From Oscillospiraceae bacterium (GTDB taxonomy: Bacteria > Bacillota > Clostridia > Oscillospirales > Oscillospiraceae), in NCBI GenBank assembly GCA_017540565.1, contig JAFYAU010000035.1, positions 1 to 40,988 on the forward strand: a stretch of DNA of 40,988 bases, read 5' to 3'. The translations under genes and the position numbers were made by a program. The notes beneath the pieces are model-generated. The model made no database searches. It was not told where the DNA came from and worked only from the letters and a program-made list of their open reading frames with translations. Positions 1-7,051 of the stretch are shown piece by piece (the stretch's first letter is position 1; the number at the start of each line of letters is the position of its first letter).

Positions 1-3
1 CAT
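1..3 (-). CDS. Start codon of a leftward gene lying outside the window
   Basis: The first three bases are the complement of ATG. On the minus strand an AGGAGG ribosome site (positions 12-17) precedes it by eight bases, which is ideal spacing. A TATAAT-like -10 lies further upstream at 55-60. No coding sequence is visible, so the product is unknown. Confidence 0.5.
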
Positions 4-11
4 CCTGAATG

Positions 12-60
12 TCCTCCTTTTGCTCTTCTTGCTGCAGTTGCAGACCGCAGCTCGATTATA
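12..60 (-). promoter_or_regulatory. Ribosome site and -10 element of the left-edge gene
   Basis: On the minus strand the sequence shows TATAAT at 55-60 and AGGAGG at 12-17. The hexamer 17 bases upstream of the -10 is a poor -35, so promoter strength is uncertain. Confidence 0.4.
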
Positions 61-107
61 TCGCAAAAGGAGTTTTTTATTCCTTCTTCATCGCTTAAGC
101 TTTCCCG

Positions 108-130
108 AACCACTCGCCTAGCGAGTGGTT
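108..130. repeat. Inverted repeat, 10-bp arms and 3-base loop
   Basis: Arms AACCACTCGC (108-117) and GCGAGTGGTT (121-130) pair perfectly. Neither strand has a strong T tract after it. It lies between the terminator of the metG block and the promoter of the left-edge gene, so it may be a weak second terminator or an operator. Confidence 0.4.
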
Positions 131-136
131 TTACGC

Positions 137-172
137 TACAAAAAACGGGAGACCGCTGCCGGTCTCCCGTTT
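137..172 (-). terminator. Rho-independent terminator of the metG block
   Basis: A perfect 13-bp stem (143-155 with 160-172) has a four-base loop. On the minus strand it is followed by a run of six T (complement of 140-145). It lies 15 bases beyond the stop codon of the flavin reductase gene and ends leftward transcription. Confidence 0.9.
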
Positions 173-187
173 ATGGCAATCAGTAAT

Positions 188-865
188 TCATTTGTTGAAC
201 GCTCCGGTGGCGCCTTCCAGGCCAAGCGTGCGCTCCTCATTATCTCCTGCCGCGGTGGAGGGTTCGATCGTGAAGATTCTGTCAACGCAGGTATAGTCGC
301 TGTAACCCATCCGTGCAAGGGGCTTGATCTTGAGTATGTCCAGCTTGCCGTCGGGCATAATGAACTCGTCCTTGATGTGCACACCTACGACCTTCCCGAT
401 GATGATGTCCGCGGAACCGACACAGCTGGTGCCGGGCAGGCGGATGGTCTGTACATACTTGCACTCCAGCTGGACGGGAGACTCCGCCACACGCCAGGGT
501 TTGACCAGTACGGACGGCGCTTTGGTCAGACCGGCTGCTTCAAACTCGTCCACCTCAGGAGGGAAAGCGGCAGCGGTGGTGTTCATCTGCTGCATCAGAT
601 CGTAAGTGACCATGTTGTGCACAAACTCGCCGGTGCGCTCAATGTTGTTCGTTGTGTCCTTCCGCAGCGCGTCGATCCCCTGATTGACGGACAGGAGAAT
701 ATACGGCGGATCGAAGGTCAGGTTGGTAAACTGGCTGTACGGAGCCAGATTAGCGTTACCGTTCTCGTCCAGGGTGGAGATCCATCCGATGGGCCGTGGC
801 ACGGCGATGGATTTGAAGGGCGGCCTGGCCAGGCCGTGGTCGTTCTTTTCGGTCTCGTAAAACAT
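188..865 (-). CDS. Flavin reductase-like domain protein
   Basis: The 225-residue product matches the FMN-binding split-barrel family of flavin reductase-like proteins. The N-terminal half carries the typical PRPIGWISTLDENG and NLAPYSQFTNLTFDPP segments, and PPYILLSVNQ follows. Such proteins bind FMN and many reduce free flavin with NAD(P)H, but the substrate of this subgroup is usually unknown. The ATG start is supported by AAAGGAG eight bases upstream. It is the last gene of a leftward block (metG, aldo/keto reductase, cupin, this gene), 54 bases after the cupin stop and directly before a strong terminator. There is no signal peptide, so it should be cytoplasmic. I infer a small redox or detoxification role together with its neighbours. 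Confidence 0.8.
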   Translation of the reverse strand: MFYETEKNDHGLARPPFKSIAVPRPIGWISTLDENGNANLAPYSQFTNLTFDPPYILLSVNQGIDALRKDTTNNIERTGEFVHNMVTYDLMQQMNTTAAAFPPEVDEFEAAGLTKAPSVLVKPWRVAESPVQLECKYVQTIRLPGTSCVGSADIIIGKVVGVHIKDEFIMPDGKLDILKIKPLARMGYSDYTCVDRIFTIEPSTAAGDNEERTLGLEGATGAFNK

Positions 866-919
866 GGTCTGCTCCTTTCGCTGTCTCAGTTCTGTATATG
901 TTATTTCGTTATATAGTGC

Positions 920-1441
920 TCAGTCATCAAATCCGACGTCCTGCCAGAAGGGTCTCACATTCTCCGGTATGGATTCGATCTCTTCCGGCGTGAGATATTC
1001 CCAGAGGAATTTTTCCGTCTTCGGGTTGGCCTCCTGCACCTCGATGAACATCCACGGGCGGGTACATCTGTTCACATGGTAGAACCCGTGGGGCGTTCCC
1101 CCCGGGATACGCAGGCAGCAGCTGCGGGTGATCACATGTTTCTCCATCTCCGGCCCGATGCACATCTCCACCTCCGCGCCGAGATCATACGGATCGTCCG
1201 GGTTTCCGCCCAGGAGGAAGATGATCTCGTTCTCCTTGTGCATGTGGGGCGGATGTCCGACCTCGCGCACGCCTTCCGGCAGTTTCGGTTTTGCTGTCTC
1301 GTCAAAGGGCATGTTCCAGTGGATGGAGTAGCTGCATGTGAACACCGGCTGGTCGTCCAGTCTGGCCAGCCACGGCAGAGGCCGGGCCGCCGGGTATTCC
1401 ATGTCCTCCGAGAGGATGATGCAGTCATCCCATTTTCCCAT
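920..1441 (-). CDS. Cupin-fold protein
   Basis: The 173-residue product has a single cupin domain. The metal site is visible as HPPHMHKENE (about residues 63-72, fitting the H-x-H-x(3-4)-E motif), and a later GGTPHGFYH supplies the second cupin motif with its histidine. Cupins of this form bind a divalent metal and act as small isomerases, decarboxylases, dioxygenases or ligand sensors, and the sequence alone does not say which. The start is an ATG with GGGAGGGAG upstream. Its start lies 17 bases from the stop of the aldo/keto reductase gene, so the two are almost certainly co-transcribed. No membrane segment or signal peptide is present. Confidence 0.75.
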   Translation of the reverse strand: MGKWDDCIILSEDMEYPAARPLPWLARLDDQPVFTCSYSIHWNMPFDETAKPKLPEGVREVGHPPHMHKENEIIFLLGGNPDDPYDLGAEVEMCIGPEMEKHVITRSCCLRIPGGTPHGFYHVNRCTRPWMFIEVQEANPKTEKFLWEYLTPEEIESIPENVRPFWQDVGFDD

Positions 1442-1458
1442 ATGCGCTCTCCCTCCCT

Positions 1459-2478
1459 TTACAGATCCGGGCAGAAGTTCGTCCGGTAATCCTCAAGGTT
1501 CTTCTTCAGCAGCGCCGGTGTATCCAGGCCGTACGGGCAGCGGGATGCGCACTGACCGCAGTTGAGGCAAGTCTCGATCTTCTTCATCTCTGTCTTCCAC
1601 TGCTCAGTCAGCCAGCCGGCGGACGGCGCACGGCGCAACATCAGGCCCATGCGGGCACAGTCGTTGATGCGGATCCCCTGAGGGCAGGGCAGGCAGTAAC
1701 CGCAGCCGCGGCAGAAATCCCCGGCCAGTTCCTTCTTGTCCCGCTCGATCTTCGCCTTCATCTCCTCTGTGAGCAGAGGCTCATCGGTCCCGTGTGAGAT
1801 AAACTCGTCGAGTTCGCTCTCGCGCTGGACGCCCCAGATGGGAGCCACGTTTTCGAACTGAGTCATGAATGCGTAGGCAGCGGCGGAATCCGTGATCAGG
1901 CCGCCTGACAGGCCTTTCATTGCTATGAATCCCATATCCGCTTTCCGGCAGGATTCCACCAGATCCAGTTCCTGTTCTCCTGCCAGATAGCTGAAGGGGA
2001 ACTGCAGTGTCTCGTAGAGTCCGGAGGCGATCGCCTCCCTGGCCACGGCCAGGCGGTGGTTTGTGATGCCGATATGCAGGATCTTGCCCTGCTTTTTAGC
2101 CTCCAGTGCGGCGTCATACAGGCCGTCCTCTCCCCCGGGCACAGGGCAGAAGGAGGGATTATGGAACTGGTAGATATCCACGTGGTCCGTCTTCAGGTTC
2201 CTCAGGCTGGTTTCCAGATCCTGCCAGAAATCCGCCGCGTTCTGGGCTCCGGTCTTCGTACTGATCACGAGCCGGTCGCGTGTGTGGGCGAAGGCCTCGC
2301 CCAGCTTCTCCTCGCTGTCAGTGTACCATCTGGCGGTGTCGAAATAGGTGAATCCGTTGTAGAAAGCCTTCTGCAGAAGGTATACCGCTTCCGACGTGCT
2401 GATGCGCTGGATCGGCAGGGCGCCGAATCCGTTCTTGCTGACCGTCAGTTCCGTCTTTCCCAGTCTCACTGTTCTCAT
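1459..2478 (-). CDS. Aldo/keto reductase with C-terminal double 4Fe-4S domain
   Basis: The 339-residue protein starts with an aldo/keto reductase barrel. It shows FDTARWYTDSEEKLGEAF with the catalytic Asp and Tyr, the catalytic Lys in ISTKTG and the His in YQFHNPS. A ferredoxin-like C-terminus follows with two cysteine clusters: CRGCGYCLPCP and CLNCGQCASRCP. This arrangement defines a clostridial subgroup of aldo/keto reductases in which the clusters probably let ferredoxin or a partner flavoprotein deliver electrons; the substrate is not known. An open frame runs 27 codons further upstream into metG, but I place the start at ATG 2478 because AGGAGG lies just ahead of it and the family's MRTVRLGKT-type N-terminus begins there. 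It follows metG by 49 bases and precedes the cupin gene. Confidence 0.88.
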   Translation of the reverse strand: MRTVRLGKTELTVSKNGFGALPIQRISTSEAVYLLQKAFYNGFTYFDTARWYTDSEEKLGEAFAHTRDRLVISTKTGAQNAADFWQDLETSLRNLKTDHVDIYQFHNPSFCPVPGGEDGLYDAALEAKKQGKILHIGITNHRLAVAREAIASGLYETLQFPFSYLAGEQELDLVESCRKADMGFIAMKGLSGGLITDSAAAYAFMTQFENVAPIWGVQRESELDEFISHGTDEPLLTEEMKAKIERDKKELAGDFCRGCGYCLPCPQGIRINDCARMGLMLRRAPSAGWLTEQWKTEMKKIETCLNCGQCASRCPYGLDTPALLKKNLEDYRTNFCPDL

Positions 2479-2527
2479 GGGGTCCCTCCTATCCATTATT
2501 CTTTTTCTGCAAGTCTCCGGCCGCTGT

Positions 2528-4456
2528 TCAGCAGAGCTCGGCTCCGGCGGGGATCGCATCGTCCAGGATCAGAAGATTGAGTTTCCCGTCCTTTTCCGCG
2601 GACAGGATCATTCCGTTGCTCTCCTGGCCCATCATCTTTCTGGGAGGCAGGTTGGTCACGGCGACCACCGTCTTTCCGACCAGATCCTCCGCCCTGTAGT
2701 ATTTCGCGATGCCGGACAGGATCTGCCGCGGCGTGCCGCTGCCGTCGTCCAGGGTAAACTTCAGCAGTTTCTCGCTCTTCTTCACGTTCTCGCAGGTCAG
2801 CACCTTGCAGACCGTCATCTTCACCTTTGCGAACTCGTCGATAGTGACGGGTGCCGGTACCGGGGCTGCAGGAGCAGCCTTCTGCTCGAGTTTTTCCAGC
2901 TCCTCCAGCTCCTTTGAAACATCGATGCGGGGGAACAGGGTCTCCCCCTTTGTCACACGCGCACCGACGGGCAGTGCACCGAAGCGGGCAGCCGCCTCCC
3001 AGGTAACGGTTTCTCCCTCTGCGCCGATCTGCGCGAAGATCTTCGAGCAGCTTTCCGGCATGAAGGGCGTAAGAAGGATCGCCGATACGCGGATGGCCTC
3101 CAGCAGGTGGTACATCACCCCGGCCAGGCGGGCTCTGTTCGTCTCGTCCTTCGCCAGGACCCAGGGGGCCGTCTCGTCGATATACTTGTTGGCCCGGGAG
3201 ATCAGCCGGAAGACTTCCGCCAGAGCCGTCTGGGGCGCGAATGTATCCATAGCCGCAGCGTATCTGTCACGCAGGGACACGATCATCTCTTCCAGTTCCC
3301 CGTCCGGTTCGCCGGAGGCTCGTTCCTCCGGTACCGCTCCGCCAAAGTACTTCAGCACCATGGCCGTCGTGCGGGACACAAGGTTGCCCAGATCGTTGGC
3401 AAGGTCGGTGTTGATCGTGGAGATGAGCAGTTCATTGGTGAAATTGCCGTCGGACCCGAAGGGGAATGTGCGCAGCAGGAAGAAGCGGAGCGCATCGACC
3501 CCGTAGCGTTCGGCCAGCAGATAGGGATCCACGATGTTGCCGCGGCTCTTGCTCATCTTTTCTCCGTTGAGCACCAGCCAGCCGTGGCCGAACACCTTCT
3601 TAGGCAGGGGCAGGTCCACGCTCATCAGCATGGCCGGCCAGATGATGGAGTGAAAGCGTACGATCTCTTTCCCCACCACATGCACGTCCGCCGGCCAGTA
3701 TTTTTCGAAATCATGATGGCGGTCGTTCATATAGCCCATCGCGGTGGCATAGTTGAACAGTGCATCGACCCACACGTACACGACGTGGCCGGGATCGAAG
3801 TCCACCGGGATGCCCCAGGTGAAACTGGTGCGGGAGACACACAGATCCTCCAGGCCAGGGTCGATAAAGTTGTTCACCATCTCGTTTACACGGCTCTTCG
3901 GTTCCAGGAAATCCGTTGTTGTCAGCAGTTCACGCACCCGTCCCGCATATTTGGAGAGGCGGAAGAAATATGCCTCCTCCTCCGCGGCATGGACCTCGCG
4001 CCCGCAGTCGGGACACTTGCCGTCCACCAGCTGGCTCTCCGTCCAGAAGGATTCGCACGGTGTGCAGTACATGCCTTTGTACGTTCCCTTGTAGATGTCA
4101 CCGTTCTCGTACATCTTCTTGAATATCTTCTGGATAGCTTCCACGTGGTAATCGTCTGTCGTGCGGATGAACCTGTCGTTGGAGATGTTCATCAGCTTCC
4201 AGAGATCCAGGATGCCCCGGGGACCCTCCACGATCTCGTCGACGAACTGCTTCGGAGTGATGCCTTTGGCCTTTGCCTTGTCCTCGATCTTCTGTCCGTG
4301 CTCATCGGTTCCGGTCAGGAACATGACATCATAGCCGCGCATTCTCTTGTAGCGTGCGAACGCGTCAGTGGCCACGGTGCAGTAAGTGTGCCCTATGTGA
4401 AGCTTATCCGACGGATAGTAAATGGGAGTTGTGATGTAAAACGTGTTTTTCTCCAA
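2528..4456 (-). CDS. metG: Methionyl-tRNA synthetase
   Basis: The 642-residue enzyme charges tRNA-Met with methionine in the cytoplasm. The class I signature HIGH is in KLHIGHTYC near residue 21, and the KMSKS loop is present as GEKMSKSRGN. Zinc-binding cysteines appear as CTPCESFW and CPDCG. The last hundred residues form the tRNA-binding (Trbp111-type OB) domain, with KVLTCENVKKSEKLLKF and the end NLLILDDAIPAGAEL, so this is the long bacterial form. The start codon is TTG (4456): AGGAGG lies eight bases ahead and the family N-terminus FYITTPIYYPS begins directly after it. A good promoter lies at 4508-4536. Three small redox-type genes follow in the same direction. Confidence 0.97.
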   Translation of the reverse strand: MEKNTFYITTPIYYPSDKLHIGHTYCTVATDAFARYKRMRGYDVMFLTGTDEHGQKIEDKAKAKGITPKQFVDEIVEGPRGILDLWKLMNISNDRFIRTTDDYHVEAIQKIFKKMYENGDIYKGTYKGMYCTPCESFWTESQLVDGKCPDCGREVHAAEEEAYFFRLSKYAGRVRELLTTTDFLEPKSRVNEMVNNFIDPGLEDLCVSRTSFTWGIPVDFDPGHVVYVWVDALFNYATAMGYMNDRHHDFEKYWPADVHVVGKEIVRFHSIIWPAMLMSVDLPLPKKVFGHGWLVLNGEKMSKSRGNIVDPYLLAERYGVDALRFFLLRTFPFGSDGNFTNELLISTINTDLANDLGNLVSRTTAMVLKYFGGAVPEERASGEPDGELEEMIVSLRDRYAAAMDTFAPQTALAEVFRLISRANKYIDETAPWVLAKDETNRARLAGVMYHLLEAIRVSAILLTPFMPESCSKIFAQIGAEGETVTWEAAARFGALPVGARVTKGETLFPRIDVSKELEELEKLEQKAAPAAPVPAPVTIDEFAKVKMTVCKVLTCENVKKSEKLLKFTLDDGSGTPRQILSGIAKYYRAEDLVGKTVVAVTNLPPRKMMGQESNGMILSAEKDGKLNLLILDDAIPAGAELC

Positions 4457-4507
4457 CCTTCAGACCTCCTCTCGCCGGTCCCTCTTCAGGGACTGACTAA
4501 TTAAGGT

Positions 4508-4536
4508 ATTTTATCACAGGCATCACGTGCAGGCAA
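4508..4536 (-). promoter_or_regulatory. Promoter of metG
   Basis: On the minus strand TTGCCT (4531-4536) and TAAAAT (4508-4513) are separated by exactly 17 bases. The leader to the TTG start is about 45 bases, too short for a T-box. The rest of the 248-base space to holB holds only the divergent holB promoter. Confidence 0.75.
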
Positions 4537-4621
4537 CAGAAAACCCTCCGAAAAAGACGCAGACCCGAAAGAAAACCTCCGTTCTGAAGCGGCTTCCCCG
4601 CTGGCGTCGTCCGGTGCGCTG

Positions 4622-4650
4622 TTGACGAAACCCGTTTCCGGGGGTAGAAT
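4622..4650 (+). promoter_or_regulatory. Promoter of holB-ricT
   Basis: TTGACG (4622-4627) and TAGAAT (4645-4650) are spaced by 17 bases, a near-consensus sigma-A promoter. The expected transcript start is about 48 bases before the holB ATG. Confidence 0.8.
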
Positions 4651-4704
4651 GATATTTATATCAGTATACAGATCTATTCTTCTATTCTGTACCGGGAGGC
4701 ATCC

Positions 4705-5514
4705 ATGAGCCAGCCAGATCAGGAACTGAATACCGGCTCATCCGCCGTCTTCGACTCCGGACGCCTGCTGCACGCCTATCTCGTAGTGGGACCGGACGGC
4801 ACACAGCGTGACACATTCACGGACCGGCTGGCCGCCGCTCTGGTGTGCTCTTCCTCCGGGACCGTCCCGTGCGGACTGTGCGCCGACTGCAGGAAGGCGT
4901 TCCGTGGCGTGCACCCGGACATCATCCGCCGGGGCAAGCCGGCAGACAAAGCCGTGTTCCCGGTCGAGCTGATCCGCGCCGTCTGTGCGGACAGTGCCGT
5001 GATGCCCAATGAAGCCGGCCGCAAAGTGTATATCCTGACGGACGGGGAACGGATGAACGCCGCTGCCCAGAACGCCCTGCTGAAGACTCTGGAGGATCCC
5101 CCTCCCCACTGCGCATTCATCCTGCCGGTGGCAGATCCCTCCGTCTTTCTTCCCACGGTGCGTTCCCGGTGTGCCCAGCTCCGGGTCCCCGACGACCCGG
5201 CCTTTGACAGTCAGGCGCTGGCAGATGCCGAGCGTTTTCTGGAGCTTCTGGCATCGTCTCCTGCGGAGGCAGCCGCCTTCCTGAGCGGACTGGACATGAA
5301 AAAAGAAGGCCGGGAGACTTTTTTCCGCTTCCTGGACGCCGCCGCCGGACTGGCACCGGCGCGCATGGCTGACGGGCGTCTCTCCCCCGCCATGTGGTCC
5401 CGGCTGGACCGGGCGCTGGATCGCGCGGAAATGTACCGCGTCCACAATCTGAACACCGGCTACATCGTCGGCATGCTCACCGCCTGTCTGACGGCTCCTG
5501 CCGGCAATCTGTGA
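4705..5514 (+). CDS. holB: DNA polymerase III delta-prime subunit (clamp-loader)
   Basis: The 269-residue protein resembles the delta-prime/tau clamp-loader ATPases. It keeps the zinc-binding cysteines (CGLCADC, about residues 57-63), the central AAA-type segment KVYILTDGERMNAAAQNALLKTLE-like region, and the VRSRC sensor-like motif. There is no intact Walker A (GPDGTQRDT stands where GxxGxGKT would be), as expected for delta-prime, which is usually inactive as an ATPase. The helix NAAAQNALLKTLEDPP is diagnostic of the family. The start is ATG 4705 with GGGAGGC ahead. It is followed after 15 bases by ricT, the same pairing as holB-yaaT in Bacillus. Confidence 0.88.
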   Translation: MSQPDQELNTGSSAVFDSGRLLHAYLVVGPDGTQRDTFTDRLAAALVCSSSGTVPCGLCADCRKAFRGVHPDIIRRGKPADKAVFPVELIRAVCADSAVMPNEAGRKVYILTDGERMNAAAQNALLKTLEDPPPHCAFILPVADPSVFLPTVRSRCAQLRVPDDPAFDSQALADAERFLELLASSPAEAAAFLSGLDMKKEGRETFFRFLDAAAGLAPARMADGRLSPAMWSRLDRALDRAEMYRVHNLNTGYIVGMLTACLTAPAGNL

Positions 5515-5529
5515 AATGAGGAACGTATT

Positions 5530-6879
5530 TTGACTGAGATCGTAAGCATCCGATTTAAAAACAAGGGCAAGACGTATTTCTTTGCCCCTAACGGCAACAC
5601 CGTCACCGACGGAGATCCCGTGATCGTGGAGACAAGCAAAGGTCCGGAGTATGCCGTATGCACCTGGGGCAACCACTGGGTGGATGACTCCCGCGTAGTG
5701 CCTCCTCTCCGTCCCGTCCTGCGGGTCGCCAACGAGGAAGACCGGCGCCGGTTCGAGCAGAATGAGGCCCGGGAAGCCGAAGCCTTCCGCATCTGCCAGG
5801 AGAAGATCGCCGAGCGCGGTATGGATATGAAACTGGTGGACGTGGAGTACAGCTTCGACGGCTCGAAGATCCTCTTCTTCTTCACCTCCGAAGGCCGCGT
5901 GGACTTCCGTGAGCTGGTCAAAGACCTTGCGAGCGTGTTCCACACCCGTATCGAACTGCGCCAGATCGGCGTACGTGACGAAGCAAAGATGCTGGGCGGG
6001 CTCGGCATATGCGGCCGTCCCTTCTGCTGCCGTCAGTTCATGGATGATTTCCATCCCGTTTCCATCAAGATGGCCAAGACACAGGGCCTGTCCCTGAACC
6101 CTGCCAAGATCTCCGGCACCTGCGGGCGCCTGATGTGCTGCCTGAAATACGAGCAGGTCGCCTATGAGGACCTCGTGAAGCAGGCCCCCAAGGTGGACGC
6201 ATTTGTGGACACACCGGGTGGCAAGGGGACGGTCGTGAACATCAACCTTCTCCGCGGTTACGCCAAGGTGCGTCTGGAGGACTCCGGGGACACCATTCCG
6301 AAGACCTACCCCTTCGACGAACTGGAGATCCTGGGCGGGAAAGCGCGCCGGGCAGAATATATAGCCGCCCGTGACGCCGGCCGGCTGGAGGAGGCGGGCT
6401 TTGCTCCGTCCCGCATCCGGCGCTCCCGACTGGAGGAACAGCCCCAGCCGAAACGGGAAGAGGATCCCTTTGTCTTCGCCGACGGGACCGTGCCCGAACA
6501 GCCCATGCCCGAAGAACCGCGGCCGGAGAAACCCTCCCAGGGGAAAAACCGCCGGAACCGGAACAGGAACCGCCGCGGCGCAGGCCAGGGCGGCAGCCGT
6601 CCCGAAGCCGCCGGAGAAGCCGCCGCAAAAGCGGCGCCCGAGGCGGTCGCCGGCAAGAACCACCCCCACGCTCAGAAAAGCCATCAGAACCGTCACCGCT
6701 CCAAAGGCGGCGCCCCCCGCGAAGGAGCAAAGGAGCAGCGTCCGAAGAACGCCGGACAGGAGCCCGGATCCGACACCGCCCGTCAGGCAGGTGCGAAGCC
6801 GGTCAAGAACCGGAACTTCCGGCGCAGGCACCACGGCGGCTCCGGCGGTGACAAGAAAAGCGGCGCTCCGCAGCAGTGA
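5530..6879 (+). CDS. ricT: PSP1-domain protein RicT/YaaT with long basic tail
   Basis: Residues 1 to about 280 match RicT (YaaT), which in Bacillus works with RicA and RicF to modulate RNase Y-dependent mRNA processing, sporulation and competence, and carries iron-sulfur clusters. The cluster cysteines are visible in LGICGRPFCCRQF (C161, C166, C167) and GTCGRLMCCLKYE (C198, C203, C204). The start is TTG 5530, preceded by GAGGA. The product has 449 residues, while family members usually have about 275-300. The extra 170 residues form a disordered tail rich in Arg, Asn, Lys, Gly and Pro, with blocks such as KNRRNRNRNRRG and SHQNRHRSKG. The tail looks RNA-binding, which is inference. It follows holB closely and is closed by the terminator at 6901-6928. 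Confidence 0.92.
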   Translation: MTEIVSIRFKNKGKTYFFAPNGNTVTDGDPVIVETSKGPEYAVCTWGNHWVDDSRVVPPLRPVLRVANEEDRRRFEQNEAREAEAFRICQEKIAERGMDMKLVDVEYSFDGSKILFFFTSEGRVDFRELVKDLASVFHTRIELRQIGVRDEAKMLGGLGICGRPFCCRQFMDDFHPVSIKMAKTQGLSLNPAKISGTCGRLMCCLKYEQVAYEDLVKQAPKVDAFVDTPGGKGTVVNINLLRGYAKVRLEDSGDTIPKTYPFDELEILGGKARRAEYIAARDAGRLEEAGFAPSRIRRSRLEEQPQPKREEDPFVFADGTVPEQPMPEEPRPEKPSQGKNRRNRNRNRRGAGQGGSRPEAAGEAAAKAAPEAVAGKNHPHAQKSHQNRHRSKGGAPREGAKEQRPKNAGQEPGSDTARQAGAKPVKNRNFRRRHHGGSGGDKKSGAPQQ

Positions 6880-6900
6880 GATCATCCCTCGGCATACCGG

Positions 6901-6928
6901 TCCCGGGGCATCCGCCCCGGGATCTTTT
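6901..6928 (+). terminator. Rho-independent terminator after ricT
   Basis: Stem TCCCGGGGC (6901-6909) pairs with GCCCCGGGA (6914-6922) around a four-base loop. TCTTTT follows. It lies 21 bases past the ricT stop. Confidence 0.88.
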
Positions 6929-6936
6929 CCGCCGCG

Positions 6937-6966
6937 ATTCTTCAGCGGTGTAAAGCGCTGAAGAAT
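6937..6966. promoter_or_regulatory. Inverted repeat directly upstream of the ligase-ior promoter
   Basis: Arms ATTCTTCAGCG (6937-6947) and CGCTGAAGAAT (6956-6966) pair perfectly over 11 bases around an 8-base spacer. The right arm ends four bases before the -35 box. There is no T tract, so a regulator binding site is more likely than a terminator. Confidence 0.55.
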
Positions 6967-6970
6967 TGTG

Positions 6971-6999
6971 TGGACAAAACCCGGACAAGGGGATATAAT
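6971..6999 (+). promoter_or_regulatory. Promoter of the ligase-iorAB operon
   Basis: TGGACA (6971-6976) and a perfect TATAAT (6994-6999) are separated by 17 bases. The leader to the ATG at 7052 is about 45 bases. Confidence 0.8.
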
Positions 7000-7051
7000 G
7001 TGGTGCATTATCCGGCCGAGATGCGGCCGAAGGAAACGGAGAACACAGGAA

